From positions 1,795,501 to 1,859,500 of the forward strand of contig CAUEEP010000736.1 of assembly GCA_958450365.1 (NCBI GenBank): a stretch of 64,000 bases of DNA, given 5' to 3'. Positions 1 to 10,468 of this stretch are shown piece by piece (the first letter of the stretch is position 1; every line of letters begins with the position of its first letter). The position numbers were made by a program, and so were the translations under genes. Below the pieces are notes generated by a model. That model made no database searches, was not told where the DNA came from, and worked only from the letters and a program-made list of their open reading frames with translations. Source of the stretch: Mesorhabditis belari. Lineage: Eukaryota > Nematoda > Chromadorea > Rhabditida > Rhabditidae.

Positions 1-1325
1 AAACTGATAAATGAGCCAAAAAATCTATCCCTTGAGGAGAAGCTGAAAGTGTGCACAGAAATTGGAAAGGTTAGTTATGCTTTATAGACTTAACGTTTTT
101 TGTTTAGATCTATCAACTGATGAAAACGTGAAGTCAAAAGAAAATTCGTTTGACGGAGAGTGTCGAACAAATTCTACGACTTATTGCTAATAAGGTTAGC
201 TGTATTTTGAACAAAAGTTAAAGTTTGGTGATTACAATTTAGGTGACAAAGGACCAACTTCAGTTCAAATGGGATTTAGAAGCAGAGAATCCGGGTTGTA
301 CGGAGGCTATTGAGTCAAGTTGCTTTTTTCGAAAAATTTTGCTTTTAGATTTTATCGCCTCGCTTCAAGCAAGACATCACAAAAAAATCATGACATAAAG
401 CAAACGGTGGTCGACCCTTCACTTTTCAGCGATTCTTATGGATCTTCTTTATATCTTCGCCAACCTCTAGGTAGTTTTTAAAAATTTGTTTGTCTTATCT
501 TAAATTATAATTTAGGACCTTGTAACAATGGTGGCTTCTTGTCTTATTTCAAAACATCTCGACAGGTGGGCTGTTTTTGCGTTTTCCATTTTAAGTTTAC
601 TTTTAGGGTCCACCCGTAAAGAACAAGGGTCGCAAAAATGCAAGGCAATGATGCGAGCAGCCAAGCGAGCTCGATTCGTGATGAAGACTCGATTTCAAAC
701 TTCCTTGCCGGTTGGTTGTTTATAAATCATTTAGATCGCACACAAATGCTATTAGGAGTAACCGAATTAAGTAAATTGCTATATTTTTAAATTTTGTAAC
801 GCTGTTATGATACAACAGACCTTTTCTATCAAAATATTGTTTTTAGATGAGGATATAAATGATTTGCATGATATCTTCCCTCAAATGCCATCTCCTCCAC
901 GTGAAATGCTCGATATTATCAAGGTTAGTAATAGCTAATTTATTCAATTGTAATAAAAGAGTTCTAGGACGATCCCGGATCAATCTTCAATTACGATAGT
1001 GAGCTGTCAATGTCTCTTCCATCGCCAGTGAACGGCTATTCAAAAAATTATATGCCAAGAGTTGCCAGGTAAGCTAAATATTTATTCGGCTAATATATAT
1101 TTTTCTTTGCAGGGAAGGATCCGATTCTTCTTTCATATTGGGTGATCGGAAAAAGCGTTTTTCCTCAGATGTGAGTCTTCATGGTCGTCATCGAAGGTTA
1201 GCTTAGTGTTTGAGGGCTTTAATTAATAAGGATTCAGATTAACTACGCGTGTTGAAGAGATGTTGAGTGAGAAACGAGAGAAAGATCAACGAAAGCGACC
1301 ACATCCACGAGACGATGAACATTTT
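1..1325 (+). CDS. ING3-like protein, N-terminal and middle region (copy 1, partial)
   Basis: Spliced exons at 1-69, 141-194 and from 243 encode a coiled N-terminal segment that resembles the ING domain of ING3-type chromatin proteins, including a WDLEAENPGCTE stretch just after the helical region. Later exons at about 846-927, 967-1070, 1113-1197 and 1240-1325 encode low-complexity and basic sequence (SPPREML, EKREKDQRKRP) typical of ING linkers. ING proteins are histone-reading subunits of acetyltransferase or deacetylase complexes in the nucleus. The start codon lies left of the window. An A7 run near 391, against A8 in the mirror copy, shifts the frame of the exon that carries it, and the exon chain at 600-720 could not be resolved. 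The matching PHD finger is at 2555-2884. The ING3 call rests on family recognition by eye. Confidence 0.6.
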
Positions 1326-2347
1326 GTAGGTTATTTTTCGGGTTTTGGAAACGAGGTCGTTTTTATTGAATCTGTAATATTAGTACAACGCTTGATCTGC
1401 CATGATTTTGAGTGCCAAATAAAATTTTGTATTGTGTTGAATGTGTTTCATTATCATTTCGAATATACTGCGAATGGTTGGGTTTTCAAATGGAAAATTT
1501 GTCGTGTGCCTAAGTATTCAATAGTCACCTGTGTTTGATGTTCTCGCTCCGTGACATCCCAAGGCCACAAAACAAATTGACCGCGTAACAAGTTAGAAAC
1601 TGACTCGGAGCAAAGAATCTGAACACGGGATGAAACTCAAAAAGTTATAAATAAACTTACAGTTGGTGGGAAAATGTTGGATGCAATCCCGCGATCATGA
1701 TGCAAATACAGAGCTAACGGTCGTCGGTCTTCCACACCTTTACCAACTGGGTCAAAAGCCTAAAATAGCAGATGCATAATTGCGTTATCCGGTAAAACTA
1801 CCTGTTGAACTGTTTCTTGAAGTGTTCCGTGATAAAAGTTGAGTGGAGGCTTTGAAGAGATACCACCATTTCGATATCTAAGATTCGGATTAAGTTTCAA
1901 AAACAAAAAAATTCAGTATTACCTGACATCAATAATTGTGATGAAATTGTTGATAGCTTCATAAATGTCGCCATAATCCTTGGGAATAAGTGGAACCGTG
2001 TATTCATTCCGTTGAGATTCCGCAATCATGTCATCATCATCTGGTTGATAAGCATAGGGACTTGTATCCTGAACATTCGAAGTTAATTAGATTGATTTTT
2101 TAGCCAACCATATCACTATCATCATCGTCGTGAACCAATTCACGACGCCTATGCTGTCGACTCTGCTGTCATGCGGCTTCTCGTCCATTCGCACGTCGTC
2201 CACGTGTACGATCTGCCACTGAAGACGACGACGGTTGTTCAACTAAACAGATTCAGATCAAAACAATATAAAAATCGGTACAATAATGTGTCTAAAACGA
2301 ACCAATATGTGTAGCTGCATGATAAGTTTGTCGTGTTCGTGGAGCCA
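1..2347 (+). repeat. Left arm of large inverted repeat
   Basis: The reverse complement of this whole stretch is found at 3013-5363. Position 1 pairs with 5363, 528 with 4834, 1538 with 3824 and 2347 with 3013. Coding exons, introns and splice sites are mirrored alike. The only differences I found are one-base changes in homopolymers: T6/T7 near 75, A7/A8 near 391, T3/T4 near 1606 and A5/A6 near 1640. The arm runs off the left edge of the window. It may be a recent segmental inverted duplication or a fold-back assembly artefact. Confidence 0.95.
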
Positions 2348-2433
2348 ATTCAGGAACGATTGCTTCAATATCAGGAGAAGGAGTAGCTCGTGCGAGTGGC
2401 TGCTCGATGATAGCAATATCGTCCTCCTCAGCG
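1363..2433 (-). pseudogene. FAF1-like UAS-domain fragment (copy 1)
   Basis: Read on the minus strand, small exons encode an acidic segment, then NFYHGTLQETVQQAFD, then ALYLHHDRGIASNIF and FVLWPWDV. This order is that of the UAS (thioredoxin-like) domain of FAF1, a UBX adaptor of the p97/CDC48 ATPase. The N-terminal UBA/ubiquitin-like domains and the C-terminal UBX domain are absent; the reading frame ends in TAA next to an AATAAA signal. Unlike the mirror copy, this copy has the TTT run near 1606 that keeps the frame open through the last conserved exons. It extends about 85 bases into the spacer, to an acceptor at 2433. An in-frame TGA in the exon near 2170 occurs in both copies, so both are probably non-coding or start downstream. 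Confidence 0.6.
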
Positions 2434-3012
2434 CTAAATTTTAAATAAAATAAAAGGAATTTTGCAGTAATTTTGCGTTTCAATTTTTCAATTTCAATAA
2501 ACTGCAACAATCTAACAAAATCGTAAAACCTATGAATCTCAAAAATAATACAAGGCGACGAAGATGACGAGCATGATGATGAGGACTCACACACCGTTTG
2601 GTGTATCTGCAAGAAACCATCTGATGGAGAGATGATCTACTGTGAAAACGAAAAGGTACTTTATTATTTGTTGAAGATTTAGGGTCAATTCAACTTTTAC
2701 TGGGAATACACTATATTCGTTTTCAAGTGCATTAGCACATCTTAGGACTAAAATAGATTTTGATTTATATATTTAGTGTCGTATTCAATGGTTCTACTTT
2801 GAATGTGTCGGATTGAAGCAGGCTCCGATTGGTCATTGGTTTTGCCAGGAGTGCCGACAACGACGTCAAGAATCATCTTTTTAGGTTACTATTTCTAGGG
2901 TACTTTTCTATCTGATTGTTTTTTTCTTTATTAATTCGTTTAACAGGTCTCTAAAACGTGATATACTTTTTTCTTTTTTGAACATATCTATTTGCCTATT
3001 TACCTTGTATTA
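2348..3012. other. Spacer between the palindrome arms
   Basis: This 665-bp unique segment lies between the two arms. It holds the 5'-most recognisable FAF1-like exon (minus strand, 2348-2433) and the two ING-type PHD exons (plus strand). The right breakpoint at 3013 falls inside an ATG that opens the copy-2 FAF1 fragment, while the left breakpoint cuts the same codon series in the middle of an exon. The left arm plus spacer therefore looks like the parental locus and the right arm like the added copy. Confidence 0.7.
2555..2884 (+). CDS. ING-type PHD finger, C-terminal exons
   Basis: Two exons (2555-2655 and 2777-2884) joined in phase encode an acidic stretch followed by a PHD finger and a stop codon. 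The order WCIC, GEMIYC, KC, QWF, FECVGL, HWFCQEC is that of the ING family C4HC3 finger, which reads trimethyl-lysine 4 of histone H3. Seven zinc-binding cysteines are present, but the histidine expected three residues before FEC's cysteine is tyrosine (WFYFEC instead of WFHxxC). The aromatic residue usually found in the SYGEM cage position is Asp (SDGEM). The finger sits only about 20 residues from the C-terminus, as in ING proteins. It is probably the 3' end of the ING3-like gene at 1-1325, with the FAF1 fragment lying in between on the other strand. Confidence 0.75.
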
Positions 3013-3999
3013 TGGCTCCACGAACACGACAAACTTATCATGCAGCTACACATATTGGTTCGTTTTAGACACATTATTGTACCGATTTTTATATTGTTTT
3101 GATCTGAATCTGTTTAGTTGAACAACCGTCGTCGTCTTCAGTGGCAGATCGTACACGTGGACGACGTGCGAATGGACGAGAAGCCGCATGACAGCAGAGT
3201 CGACAGCATAGGCGTCGTGAATTGGTTCACGACGATGATGATAGTGATATGGTTGGCTAAAAAATCAATCTAATTAACTTCGAATGTTCAGGATACAAGT
3301 CCCTATGCTTATCAACCAGATGATGATGACATGATTGCGGAATCTCAACGGAATGAATACACGGTTCCACTTATTCCCAAGGATTATGGCGACATTTATG
3401 AAGCTATCAACAATTTCATCACAATTATTGATGTCAGGTAATACTGAATTTTTTTGTTTTTGAAACTTAATCCGAATCTTAGATATCGAAATGGTGGTAT
3501 CTCTTCAAAGCCTCCACTCAACTTTTATCACGGAACACTTCAAGAAACAGTTCAACAGGTAGTTTTACCGGATAACGCAATTATGCATCTGCTATTTTAG
3601 GCTTTTGACCCAGTTGGTAAAGGTGTGGAAGACCGACGACCGTTAGCTCTGTATTTGCATCATGATCGCGGGATTGCATCCAACATTTTCCCACCAACTG
3701 TAAGTTTATTTATAACTTTTTTGAGTTTCATCCCGTGTTCAGATTCTTTTGCTCCGAGTCAGTTTCTAACTTGTTACGCGGTCAATTTGTTTTGTGGCCT
3801 TGGGATGTCACGGAGCGAGAACATCAAACACAGGTGACTATTGAATACTTAGGCACACGACAAATTTTCCATTTGAAAACCCAACCATTCGCAGTATATT
3901 CGAAATGATAATGAAACACATTCAACACAATACAAAATTTTATTTGGCACTCAAAATCATGGCAGATCAAGCGTTGTACTAATATTACAGATTCAATAA
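3012..3999 (+). pseudogene. FAF1-like UAS-domain fragment (copy 2)
   Basis: Mirror copy of the FAF1-like fragment. Exons at 3012-3057, 3118-3251, 3292-3437, 3483-3559, 3601-3700, 3743-3833 and 3895-3999 carry good splice sites. They encode the same UAS-domain blocks (FYHGTLQE, YLHHDRGIA, LWPWDV). Two defects are visible: an in-frame TGA in the second exon, shared with copy 1, and an extra T in the run near 3747 that shifts the frame relative to copy 1. The fragment has no UBA or UBX domain. The ATG at 3012 is created exactly at the repeat breakpoint. Confidence 0.6.
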
Positions 4000-5363
4000 A
4001 AACGACCTCGTTTCCAAAACCCGAAAAATAACCTACAAAATGTTCATCGTCTCGTGGATGTGGTCGCTTTCGTTGATCTTTCTCTCGTTTCTCACTCAAC
4101 ATCTCTTCAACACGCGTAGTTAATCTGAATCCTTATTAATTAAAGCCCTCAAACACTAAGCTAACCTTCGATGACGACCATGAAGACTCACATCTGAGGA
4201 AAAACGCTTTTTCCGATCACCCAATATGAAAGAAGAATCGGATCCTTCCCTGCAAAGAAAAATATATATTAGCCGAATAAATATTTAGCTTACCTGGCAA
4301 CTCTTGGCATATAATTTTTTGAATAGCCGTTCACTGGCGATGGAAGAGACATTGACAGCTCACTATCGTAATTGAAGATTGATCCGGGATCGTCCTAGAA
4401 CTCTTTTATTACAATTGAATAAATTAGCTATTACTAACCTTGATAATATCGAGCATTTCACGTGGAGGAGATGGCATTTGAGGGAAGATATCATGCAAAT
4501 CATTTATATCCTCATCTAAAAACAATATTTTGATAGAAAAGGTCTGTTGTATCATAACAGCGTTACAAAATTTAAAAATATAGCAATTTACTTAATTCGG
4601 TTACTCCTAATAGCATTTGTGTGCGATCTAAATGATTTATAAACAACCAACCGGCAAGGAAGTTTGAAATCGAGTCTTCATCACGAATCGAGCTCGCTTG
4701 GCTGCTCGCATCATTGCCTTGCATTTTTGCGACCCTTGTTCTTTACGGGTGGACCCTAAAAGTAAACTTAAAATGGAAAACGCAAAAACAGCCCACCTGT
4801 CGAGATGTTTTGAAATAAGACAAGAAGCCACCATTGTTACAAGGTCCTAAATTATAATTTAAGATAAGACAAACAAATTTTTAAAAACTACCTAGAGGTT
4901 GGCGAAGATATAAAGAAGATCCATAAGAATCGCTGAAAAGTGAAGGGTCGACCACCGTTTGCTTTATGTCATGATTTTTTTTGTGATGTCTTGCTTGAAG
5001 CGAGGCGATAAAATCTAAAAGCAAAATTTTTCGAAAAAAGCAACTTGACTCAATAGCCTCCGTACAACCCGGATTCTCTGCTTCTAAATCCCATTTGAAC
5101 TGAAGTTGGTCCTTTGTCACCTAAATTGTAATCACCAAACTTTAACTTTTGTTCAAAATACAGCTAACCTTATTAGCAATAAGTCGTAGAATTTGTTCGA
5201 CACTCTCCGTCAAACGAATTTTCTTTTGACTTCACGTTTTCATCAGTTGATAGATCTAAACAAAAAAACGTTAAGTCTATAAAGCATAACTAACCTTTCC
5301 AATTTCTGTGCACACTTTCAGCTTCTCCTCAAGGGATAGATTTTTTGGCTCATTTATCAGTTT
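3013..5363 (-). repeat. Right arm of large inverted repeat
   Basis: Near-identical reverse complement of 1-2347. ING-like exons continue beyond 5363 on the minus strand (5364-5400 and 5443-5484), so the arm must extend past the window start on the left side. The true outer boundary lies somewhere between about 5484 and the unrelated plus-strand gene beginning at 5566. Confidence 0.93.
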
Positions 5364-5484
5364 GTCGCGTAGACGCTTGAATTGCTCGTATTGTTCTAAA
5401 ATGTTAAGAATTAGTCAAACCCTTACAATTTTTATTTAAAATTAACATAGTGTCTCTTTTTTCTGAATTTGCATCAGAAACTCC
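4037..5484 (-). CDS. ING3-like protein, N-terminal and middle region (copy 2, partial)
   Basis: Mirror copy of the ING3-like exons, including two further exons not visible on the left. One, at 5443-5484, encodes EFLMQIQKKETL; the other, at 5364-5400, encodes EQFKRLRDKL. Both fit the second half of an ING N-terminal helix. This copy has A8 at about 4980, which keeps an open frame of 79 residues through the exon (4881-5120). The join between the two upstream exons gives a stop codon across the splice site, so either a base is wrong or the copy is dead. No ING first exon is visible upstream, and there is no PHD finger on this side. Probably a truncated duplicate. Confidence 0.5.
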
Positions 5485-5565
5485 TGAAATTAGCATTAAT
5501 CCGTCAAATAAAAGGAATCGTTTTTGTCGAATGGACATCATTCTTCTCGACTTCAACCCGACAAG

Positions 5566-6634
5566 ATGGCTCAACCAAACATGACTCCTTTCTCGATGGT
5601 CAATCAAGGCCATATTCCTGGATCAGCTGAAGTGAGCTTTTATCACCTACCGTAACTTATCGTATTTCCTCTAATTAATGCCTCCCTTGACCAAATTTGG
5701 ACCTTCGTTCTCAGCCCCATTTTGAGAGATTTTTATGTTTAATATACCAAAAGATAGCCCTTAATGCCTTCAATCTTTTGGTATATGAAGCATAAAAGTA
5801 TTTCAAAATGAAGCTAAGAACGAAGCGTTGAAAGTTGGTCGAGGGGGGGGGGGCGCATTTATTAAAGCAAATACGGTATGTGTTGATTATTTTTTTCTTT
5901 TTAGACTTTCTCGATGGAATGGCAGAAAGGTGACTTTCATCTCGTTTTCCACGGATGCAATAACGGTACAACTCAAGAGCCACTGGTGGGTTTGATTTGC
6001 TTATCTCTATTGATGTTATTACCTGAAAACTTTAGTTTATCGCAACTGCCGAAGAAGAAGAACGCAAACTGGTGATTGAGAACAAGAAGAGCGAAAAGGT
6101 TCGCCTTGAGGTTCGTATTAACCCTATTCTATCGTTAATATTTGTTTATTTCTTAGTTTCGATAAATATCTGTTTTCACTGAGTTGTTTTGATATAGTCC
6201 TCATAATGATTTCACAACAATATTTTGCTCATTTTTTTGTTAAGGTTGTCGTGCCTGAAGGAGTGCGATTGATGTCACCGCCAAGCTTCGAAGTGAGCAA
6301 GGAAAATCCCATGCAACTTTCATTCGTCGGACACGGTAAATTTTTACGTAATCCGTTGTCTTAATACCTTAAAGGATTAATTTATTTGTTTGTTTGTAAA
6401 AGTTAGCTTATTGATGTATTTCTTTAGTTGTGGTCAGGGAGAATACCCACAAGGTGAAACTTCGCATTTGGAAAGCTAACCAGGTAATTTTTGTTTATCT
6501 ATTAGTTTTACTGTTCTTTATTTTTTTATCTCTGATATTTATTTATTTTATAGCTTTCTACTACGGAGCCTGAGGAACTTCCCATGAAGGTGTACGTGCT
6601 CAAACAAGGCGACAAGGAAAACGTTCCTCAATGA
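5566..6634 (+). CDS. Small beta-rich protein, possibly MSP/PapD-like fold
   Basis: Six exons (5566-5631, 5905-5985, 6036-6110, 6245-6335, 6428-6483, 6554-6634) join with consistent phases into a 149-residue protein that starts MAQPNMTPF and ends KENVPQ. The middle alternates hydrophobic and charged residues (KLVIENKKSEKVRLEVVV, then VRLMSPPSFEVSKENPM), which suggests a seven-strand immunoglobulin-like fold such as the major sperm protein domain; I cannot confirm the family. There is no signal peptide or membrane segment, so a cytoplasmic protein is likely. An AATAAA signal sits at 6691. The first intron (5632-5904) contains an 11-base G run near 5842. The gene begins directly beside the outer end of the palindrome's right arm and is transcribed away from it. 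Confidence 0.75.
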
Positions 6635-6761
6635 ATCGACAAAAAATGGAATGATTCCGCACATTTTTAGTAAAAAATTGGGTTGGGTGTAATAAATTTG
6701 ATTTTTTATAAACGTTTTGAGAAATGAAACCACACCTCACAAACAAGCCGATATAGCGGGA

Positions 6762-6907
6762 TTTGTATGGGGCTTCCATACAAATGCCCGTCTACCGGAA
6801 TTTCTATGGGACCTCGGCGATTTCCGCGATTGTTCTGTTTTTCAACAATCCGAGATCTCTTAGGCAATTTCTCTGAGAATCGGATTCTGTATGGGAGTGC
6901 CATACAG
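6762..6907. other. Pair of look-alike hairpins between genes
   Basis: Two perfect short hairpins lie 100 bases apart. Stem TTTGTATGG/CCATACAAA (6762-6784) has a 5-nt loop, and stem CTGTATGG/CCATACAG (6887-6907) also has a 5-nt loop. They share the core GTATGG-N5-CCATAC. They sit just past the poly(A) signal of the 5566-6634 gene and upstream of the F-box gene. No function is known; they could be part of an old repeat. Confidence 0.5.
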
Positions 6908-7048
6908 GACCAGGCAGAACATCCAAACTACAATTTCATATACGTCCTGCTTTGCTTGGGGCAATTTCCCAGGCAATTTTCGATCCGCCAATTATTCAAA
7001 TAGAATCTCTATTCTGTGTTGTACGAATTACAGAAGAAAAAATCATAA

Positions 7049-8089
7049 ATGATGCTCATCAATTTCGCTTCTTTGCCGTCGCTGCTGAAAGTGCAGATCT
7101 TGGAGAAATTGCAAATATTTGAGGCACTACAATTGCTAAAAGTGAACCATGATCTACGCTTTTTCGTTCTATTCTCCGGCCCAATTAGTCGCAGGGTTAA
7201 TATCAATTTTCTGCTTGAAAACGCAAGAATGGACAAGAATAACAATAGGATTGTGGTCACTAACTTGCACATTTTTTGTTTTCATCACGACAATTATCAT
7301 GCCATTTTTACGTTCTATTTTTCTAGTTCCAAGCAAAACGACGAAAGCGACGTACTATTGCGTGTTGGATCAGGCATGACCATGTCGGTGAACCCACTGC
7401 ACAAACGATTCTTCCAAAAGCTCATTAATTTTAATTCGTTGCACATAACTTGTGGTGACATAAACCCTTTGACCCCAGGAAAGTTTGTGGTGGACCACTT
7501 TTTGCCAATTGTTATGAGGAAAGCTTGTCGAGAGGTGTCCTTCCAATTCAATGGTGATGCATTTGTCACTGGATCTCTTCTATCAAAATATAGGCACGTT
7601 CAAGCGAGAATTTCAGCGTCTTTTTCATTTGAAACCTGGACTGGCGATCATGAAATTCTTCGAGAATCTCTTGTGCTATTCATGAAGAGTCGTTCGTCAC
7701 ACTGTGAACCCCTTTATTTCGCTGAGCTTCCCATTCGTTTTATCAAAGAAATTCTCCCTTTTATGTCCGAAAAGATAATCCTCGAACTAGCCCACGGTAA
7801 TTGGGAGCATTTCGCGGATTGTCTCAAATTTTTTATCAGAAACAATTGTTTCCACGAAAAACTTTCAATAGTTTTTCACGGACATCCAGGGAACACGCGT
7901 ACATTGAGGTGCGAACAACTCATTGCACTTTTTCTGGAGTTTCAGCTTTTGCTTCTTGAAAAGAAAAAGATTTCAGATGATAAGGAGATGCTAGTCTTTC
8001 ATGGACCTCCCTCTATTTCTCGCTATGAAATCTTGATGCGTTTTGACACTAAGTGGTCATTGGTTCATCTTCTTATAAAGATTCGTTAA
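7049..8089 (+). CDS. F-box-like protein, nematode expanded type
   Basis: An uninterrupted reading frame of 346 residues. Residues about 6-42 (LPSLLKVQILEKLQIFEALQ, then LLKVNHDLR) match the leucine-rich pattern of an F-box, which binds SKP1 in SCF ubiquitin ligases. The remaining 300 residues have the alternating helix/strand look of the FTH/FBA-type substrate-binding region found in large nematode F-box families, with an ELAHGNWEHFADC segment and a C-terminal LVHLLIKIR. The lack of introns contrasts with the genes around it and is compatible with retrotransposed or rapidly evolving family members. An AATAAA lies at 8282. The start was taken at the first ATG before the F-box; the next Met gives nearly the same protein. 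Confidence 0.65.
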   Translation: MMLINFASLPSLLKVQILEKLQIFEALQLLKVNHDLRFFVLFSGPISRRVNINFLLENARMDKNNNRIVVTNLHIFCFHHDNYHAIFTFYFSSSKQNDESDVLLRVGSGMTMSVNPLHKRFFQKLINFNSLHITCGDINPLTPGKFVVDHFLPIVMRKACREVSFQFNGDAFVTGSLLSKYRHVQARISASFSFETWTGDHEILRESLVLFMKSRSSHCEPLYFAELPIRFIKEILPFMSEKIILELAHGNWEHFADCLKFFIRNNCFHEKLSIVFHGHPGNTRTLRCEQLIALFLEFQLLLLEKKKISDDKEMLVFHGPPSISRYEILMRFDTKWSLVHLLIKIR

Positions 8090-8520
8090 AAGCTCAATTC
8101 ATTGATTCTATTTTGTTATTGAAAACACATTGTTCCTCATCTCAACATTTCAACAGTTCAAACTTGATGAATCAGTGAAGTCTTATATTTAAGTAATGAG
8201 TAAATATCATGATTGTTGATTGTTGATTGATTGATTGTTGTTTGACTTGTTGTTCACTGTTTATTTATAAGTTCTGATCACAATAAAGTTGATTCAAAAT
8301 TTCTCAAGCAACAAAATGAACACTTACAGGGTTTCCCATTCAAAAACGAGAAAAAGCGAAAAAGGGACAGTTTTTATGTGTACTCATCACAAAAAAACTT
8401 TTCACTATTTGTGAAAATTCGAAAAAAAATGAGAAAAGCTTTGCAATTTTTGATTTCTTTTTGGTAAAAACGGGGGAGAAAGGTCGGAAACGATATTTGC
8501 CTCTTTTGGAAAACAGTGCT

Positions 8521-8640
8521 AAAAAACTTGTAAACGCATCCCTTCTGGTGCACTGAATCCTTTACTTTTCTCTCATCATCAAGCCATTATCACAAAGAAA
8601 AGTGAGGATTTCAATGCGCCAAATATGAAGCGTTTACAAA
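8521..8640. repeat. Imperfect inverted repeat, MITE-like
   Basis: About 45 bases at 8526-8572 (beginning ACTTGTAAACGCATCCC) are repeated in imperfect inverted form at about 8592-8640 (ending AAGCGTTTACAAATT). The length and short loop suggest a small non-autonomous hairpin element. It is AT-rich and has no reading frame. Confidence 0.45.
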
Positions 8641-8774
8641 TTTGAGAGCATCAAGGAAACTAGTAAAAACTGAGTGATTAAAAAATTGATAATATAATTA
8701 TCAAATCAAATGGGGCATAGACTGATTAAATATTGGAATGAAGAGGGCAAATAAAGGAGAAAAGGATCACTTTT

Positions 8775-9061
8775 TTGTCTGAATCAGAGGGGAAGAGTTT
8801 TGTAGTGATTATTGTTGGTTTAGATATAATCTTTATTACAGCAATAATAGTTGGTTCAGTGGTTTGGTATTGGGAGAGTAGAGGCACTCCACGGCACACA
8901 CCTCGGCAGCTCGTTCACATTGCTTTTATACGGAACTCGGGCGTTCGTCTCGTCAGAAAAATTGTGCAGAAAAATCTTTCATTTTTCATGTATCAAATTA
9001 AGAATATATTAATAAAATATCTAAATCTAAACAAAAAAAAGTCTTATCCTTAATTTTCTTA
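8775..9061. other. Intergenic, no gene recognised
   Basis: An open frame here begins only with TTG, encodes a short hydrophobic stretch and has no matching splice sites or homology that I can see. The segment ends at the mariner insertion. Confidence 0.4.
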
Positions 9062-10251
9062 TACAGGATGGCTACAAAGTATTGCGACAAATCAAAAGGC
9101 CATTATATTAGGCTGGGAAGGTGAAAATGAAAATTTCTTGCACTGTATTTTTCTAAAAAACCAAACCACACATTTATTCAAGATAGTCACCATTATTATC
9201 TATTATTCGTTGCCATTTATTGGGTAGAGCATGAATCCCCTTCTCCCAGAAATTCTTGGGCTGTGCGTCAAAGAAGTCGTGGAGCCAATTTTTGACCTCG
9301 ACACGATCTCCAAAATGCTCCCCATCGAGTTCTGCAGCCAGCTTCCGGAAAAGATGAAAATCGGCGGGAACAAGGTTAGGGCTATACGGTGGATGCGGGA
9401 GAACTTCCCAGCCCAGCTTCTTTAATTTTTGTTGAGTCATATTTGCAACATGAGGTCTTGCATTGTCTGCAAGAGAAGGACCTTTCCATAATTTGGTCGA
9501 TTTTTTGTGATTTGTTCGGCGACCTGATCCAGCTGTTCTGAGTACAGGAAAGCTGTGACAGTCGTGCCTTCAGGTAGCGACTCCCAATAAACTACTCCGC
9601 TCAGATCCTACCAAATGCACAACACAATCTTCTTCTGGTGCAATTCTGGCTTGGGCTCAGGTTTCGGTTGCTCGTCGGGACCGATCCACTACTTGTGTCT
9701 CCGATAGTTGATATAAAGTATTCACTGCACATCACCAGTAATCACGTGTGGAAGAAAGGAATATCAGTTGTATCGGGAGAGTAGGGCGACAGGAAATGTG
9801 AGGCGCTGCAATCTCATCACATCTGTGAGCACATGGGGAATTGACGCGCTAAATTTCAAAACAAATCCCATTGAATGGAGGTGGGTTACCACTGTTGTAT
9901 GAGAGGCCTTTAGTTGTTCTCCCAGTGCCCTGGTTGATTGTTTGTTGTTGATCCGCAGGAGCTCAGTTAGAGCCGTTTCATTGAAGTCAGGCAGTCAGCG
10001 AACAATTTGAATATCTTGAAGAAAGCTCTCATCAAGGAATGCGACGACTTAGACCCAGCTTACTTGCGCCGCACTATTGCCCAAAAGAATCGACGCTTGT
10101 CTTAAAGCCGATGGCGGTCATTTCGGAAATTTGTTATAAAATTTGGTTTTTTGACTTTATTTGTTATAAAACTTGAATTTATTTAGCCTTTTAGCATTTG
10201 AGTTTGAGTATATCCTTTTGATTTGTCGCAATACTTTATAGCCACCCTGTA
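9062..10251 (-). mobile_element. Mariner-family DNA transposon, inactive
   Basis: The element is bounded by near-perfect terminal inverted repeats. The left end (9064) reads CAGGATGGCTACAAAGTATT and the right end (10249) is its complement with a few changes. Both ends are flanked by TA, the mariner target duplication (9062-9063 and 10250-10251). Total length is about 1186 bp, close to the usual 1.2-1.3 kb. The minus strand contains a broken transposase. Confidence 0.92.
9174..9960 (-). pseudogene. Mariner transposase (DD34D) remnant
   Basis: On the minus strand the order of motifs is that of a mariner transposase: a helix-turn-helix remnant (GEQLKASHTTVVTHLHSMG), CIW-D, the ADNARPH motif, and VLPHPPYSPNLVPADFHLF followed by a C-terminal GIHALPNKW block. 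Exactly 34 residues separate the aspartate of ADNARPH from that of VPAD, as in the DD34D catalytic triad. The reading frame is closed by several defects; one is TAG in place of the second Trp codon just before the first catalytic Asp (CIW-stop-D). It cannot make an active enzyme. Confidence 0.88.
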
Positions 10252-10468
10252 TAATGGAAAACTCTATATAATGGAACCGAATTTGGTCCCCTCACGTAAA
10301 AGTTCTCTCTTTATAATGGAAAACCGAGGAAACTCACGAGGAGTTTTCTATTTAACGCTATTTTTGGATGACTTATCGTATAACAATTCAAAATTGGATA
10401 AAATTGGGTTATCAAGGTGATATGCTGATATCTTTAGCGAATCTTTCTTTATCAAATCGTTGACAATC

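Noticed and set aside
1260..1538. 92-residue single-exon protein present in both palindrome arms
   Set aside because: Only the first 66 bases are coding (an ING-like exon); the rest runs through intron and antisense FAF1 sequence.
8775..9053. 92-residue frame with a membrane-like segment
   Set aside because: Starts with TTG, has no in-frame ATG near the start, and no splice partner; not credible in a nematode.
9231..9425. Plus-strand 64-residue frame
   Set aside because: Shadow of the mariner transposase read on the wrong strand.
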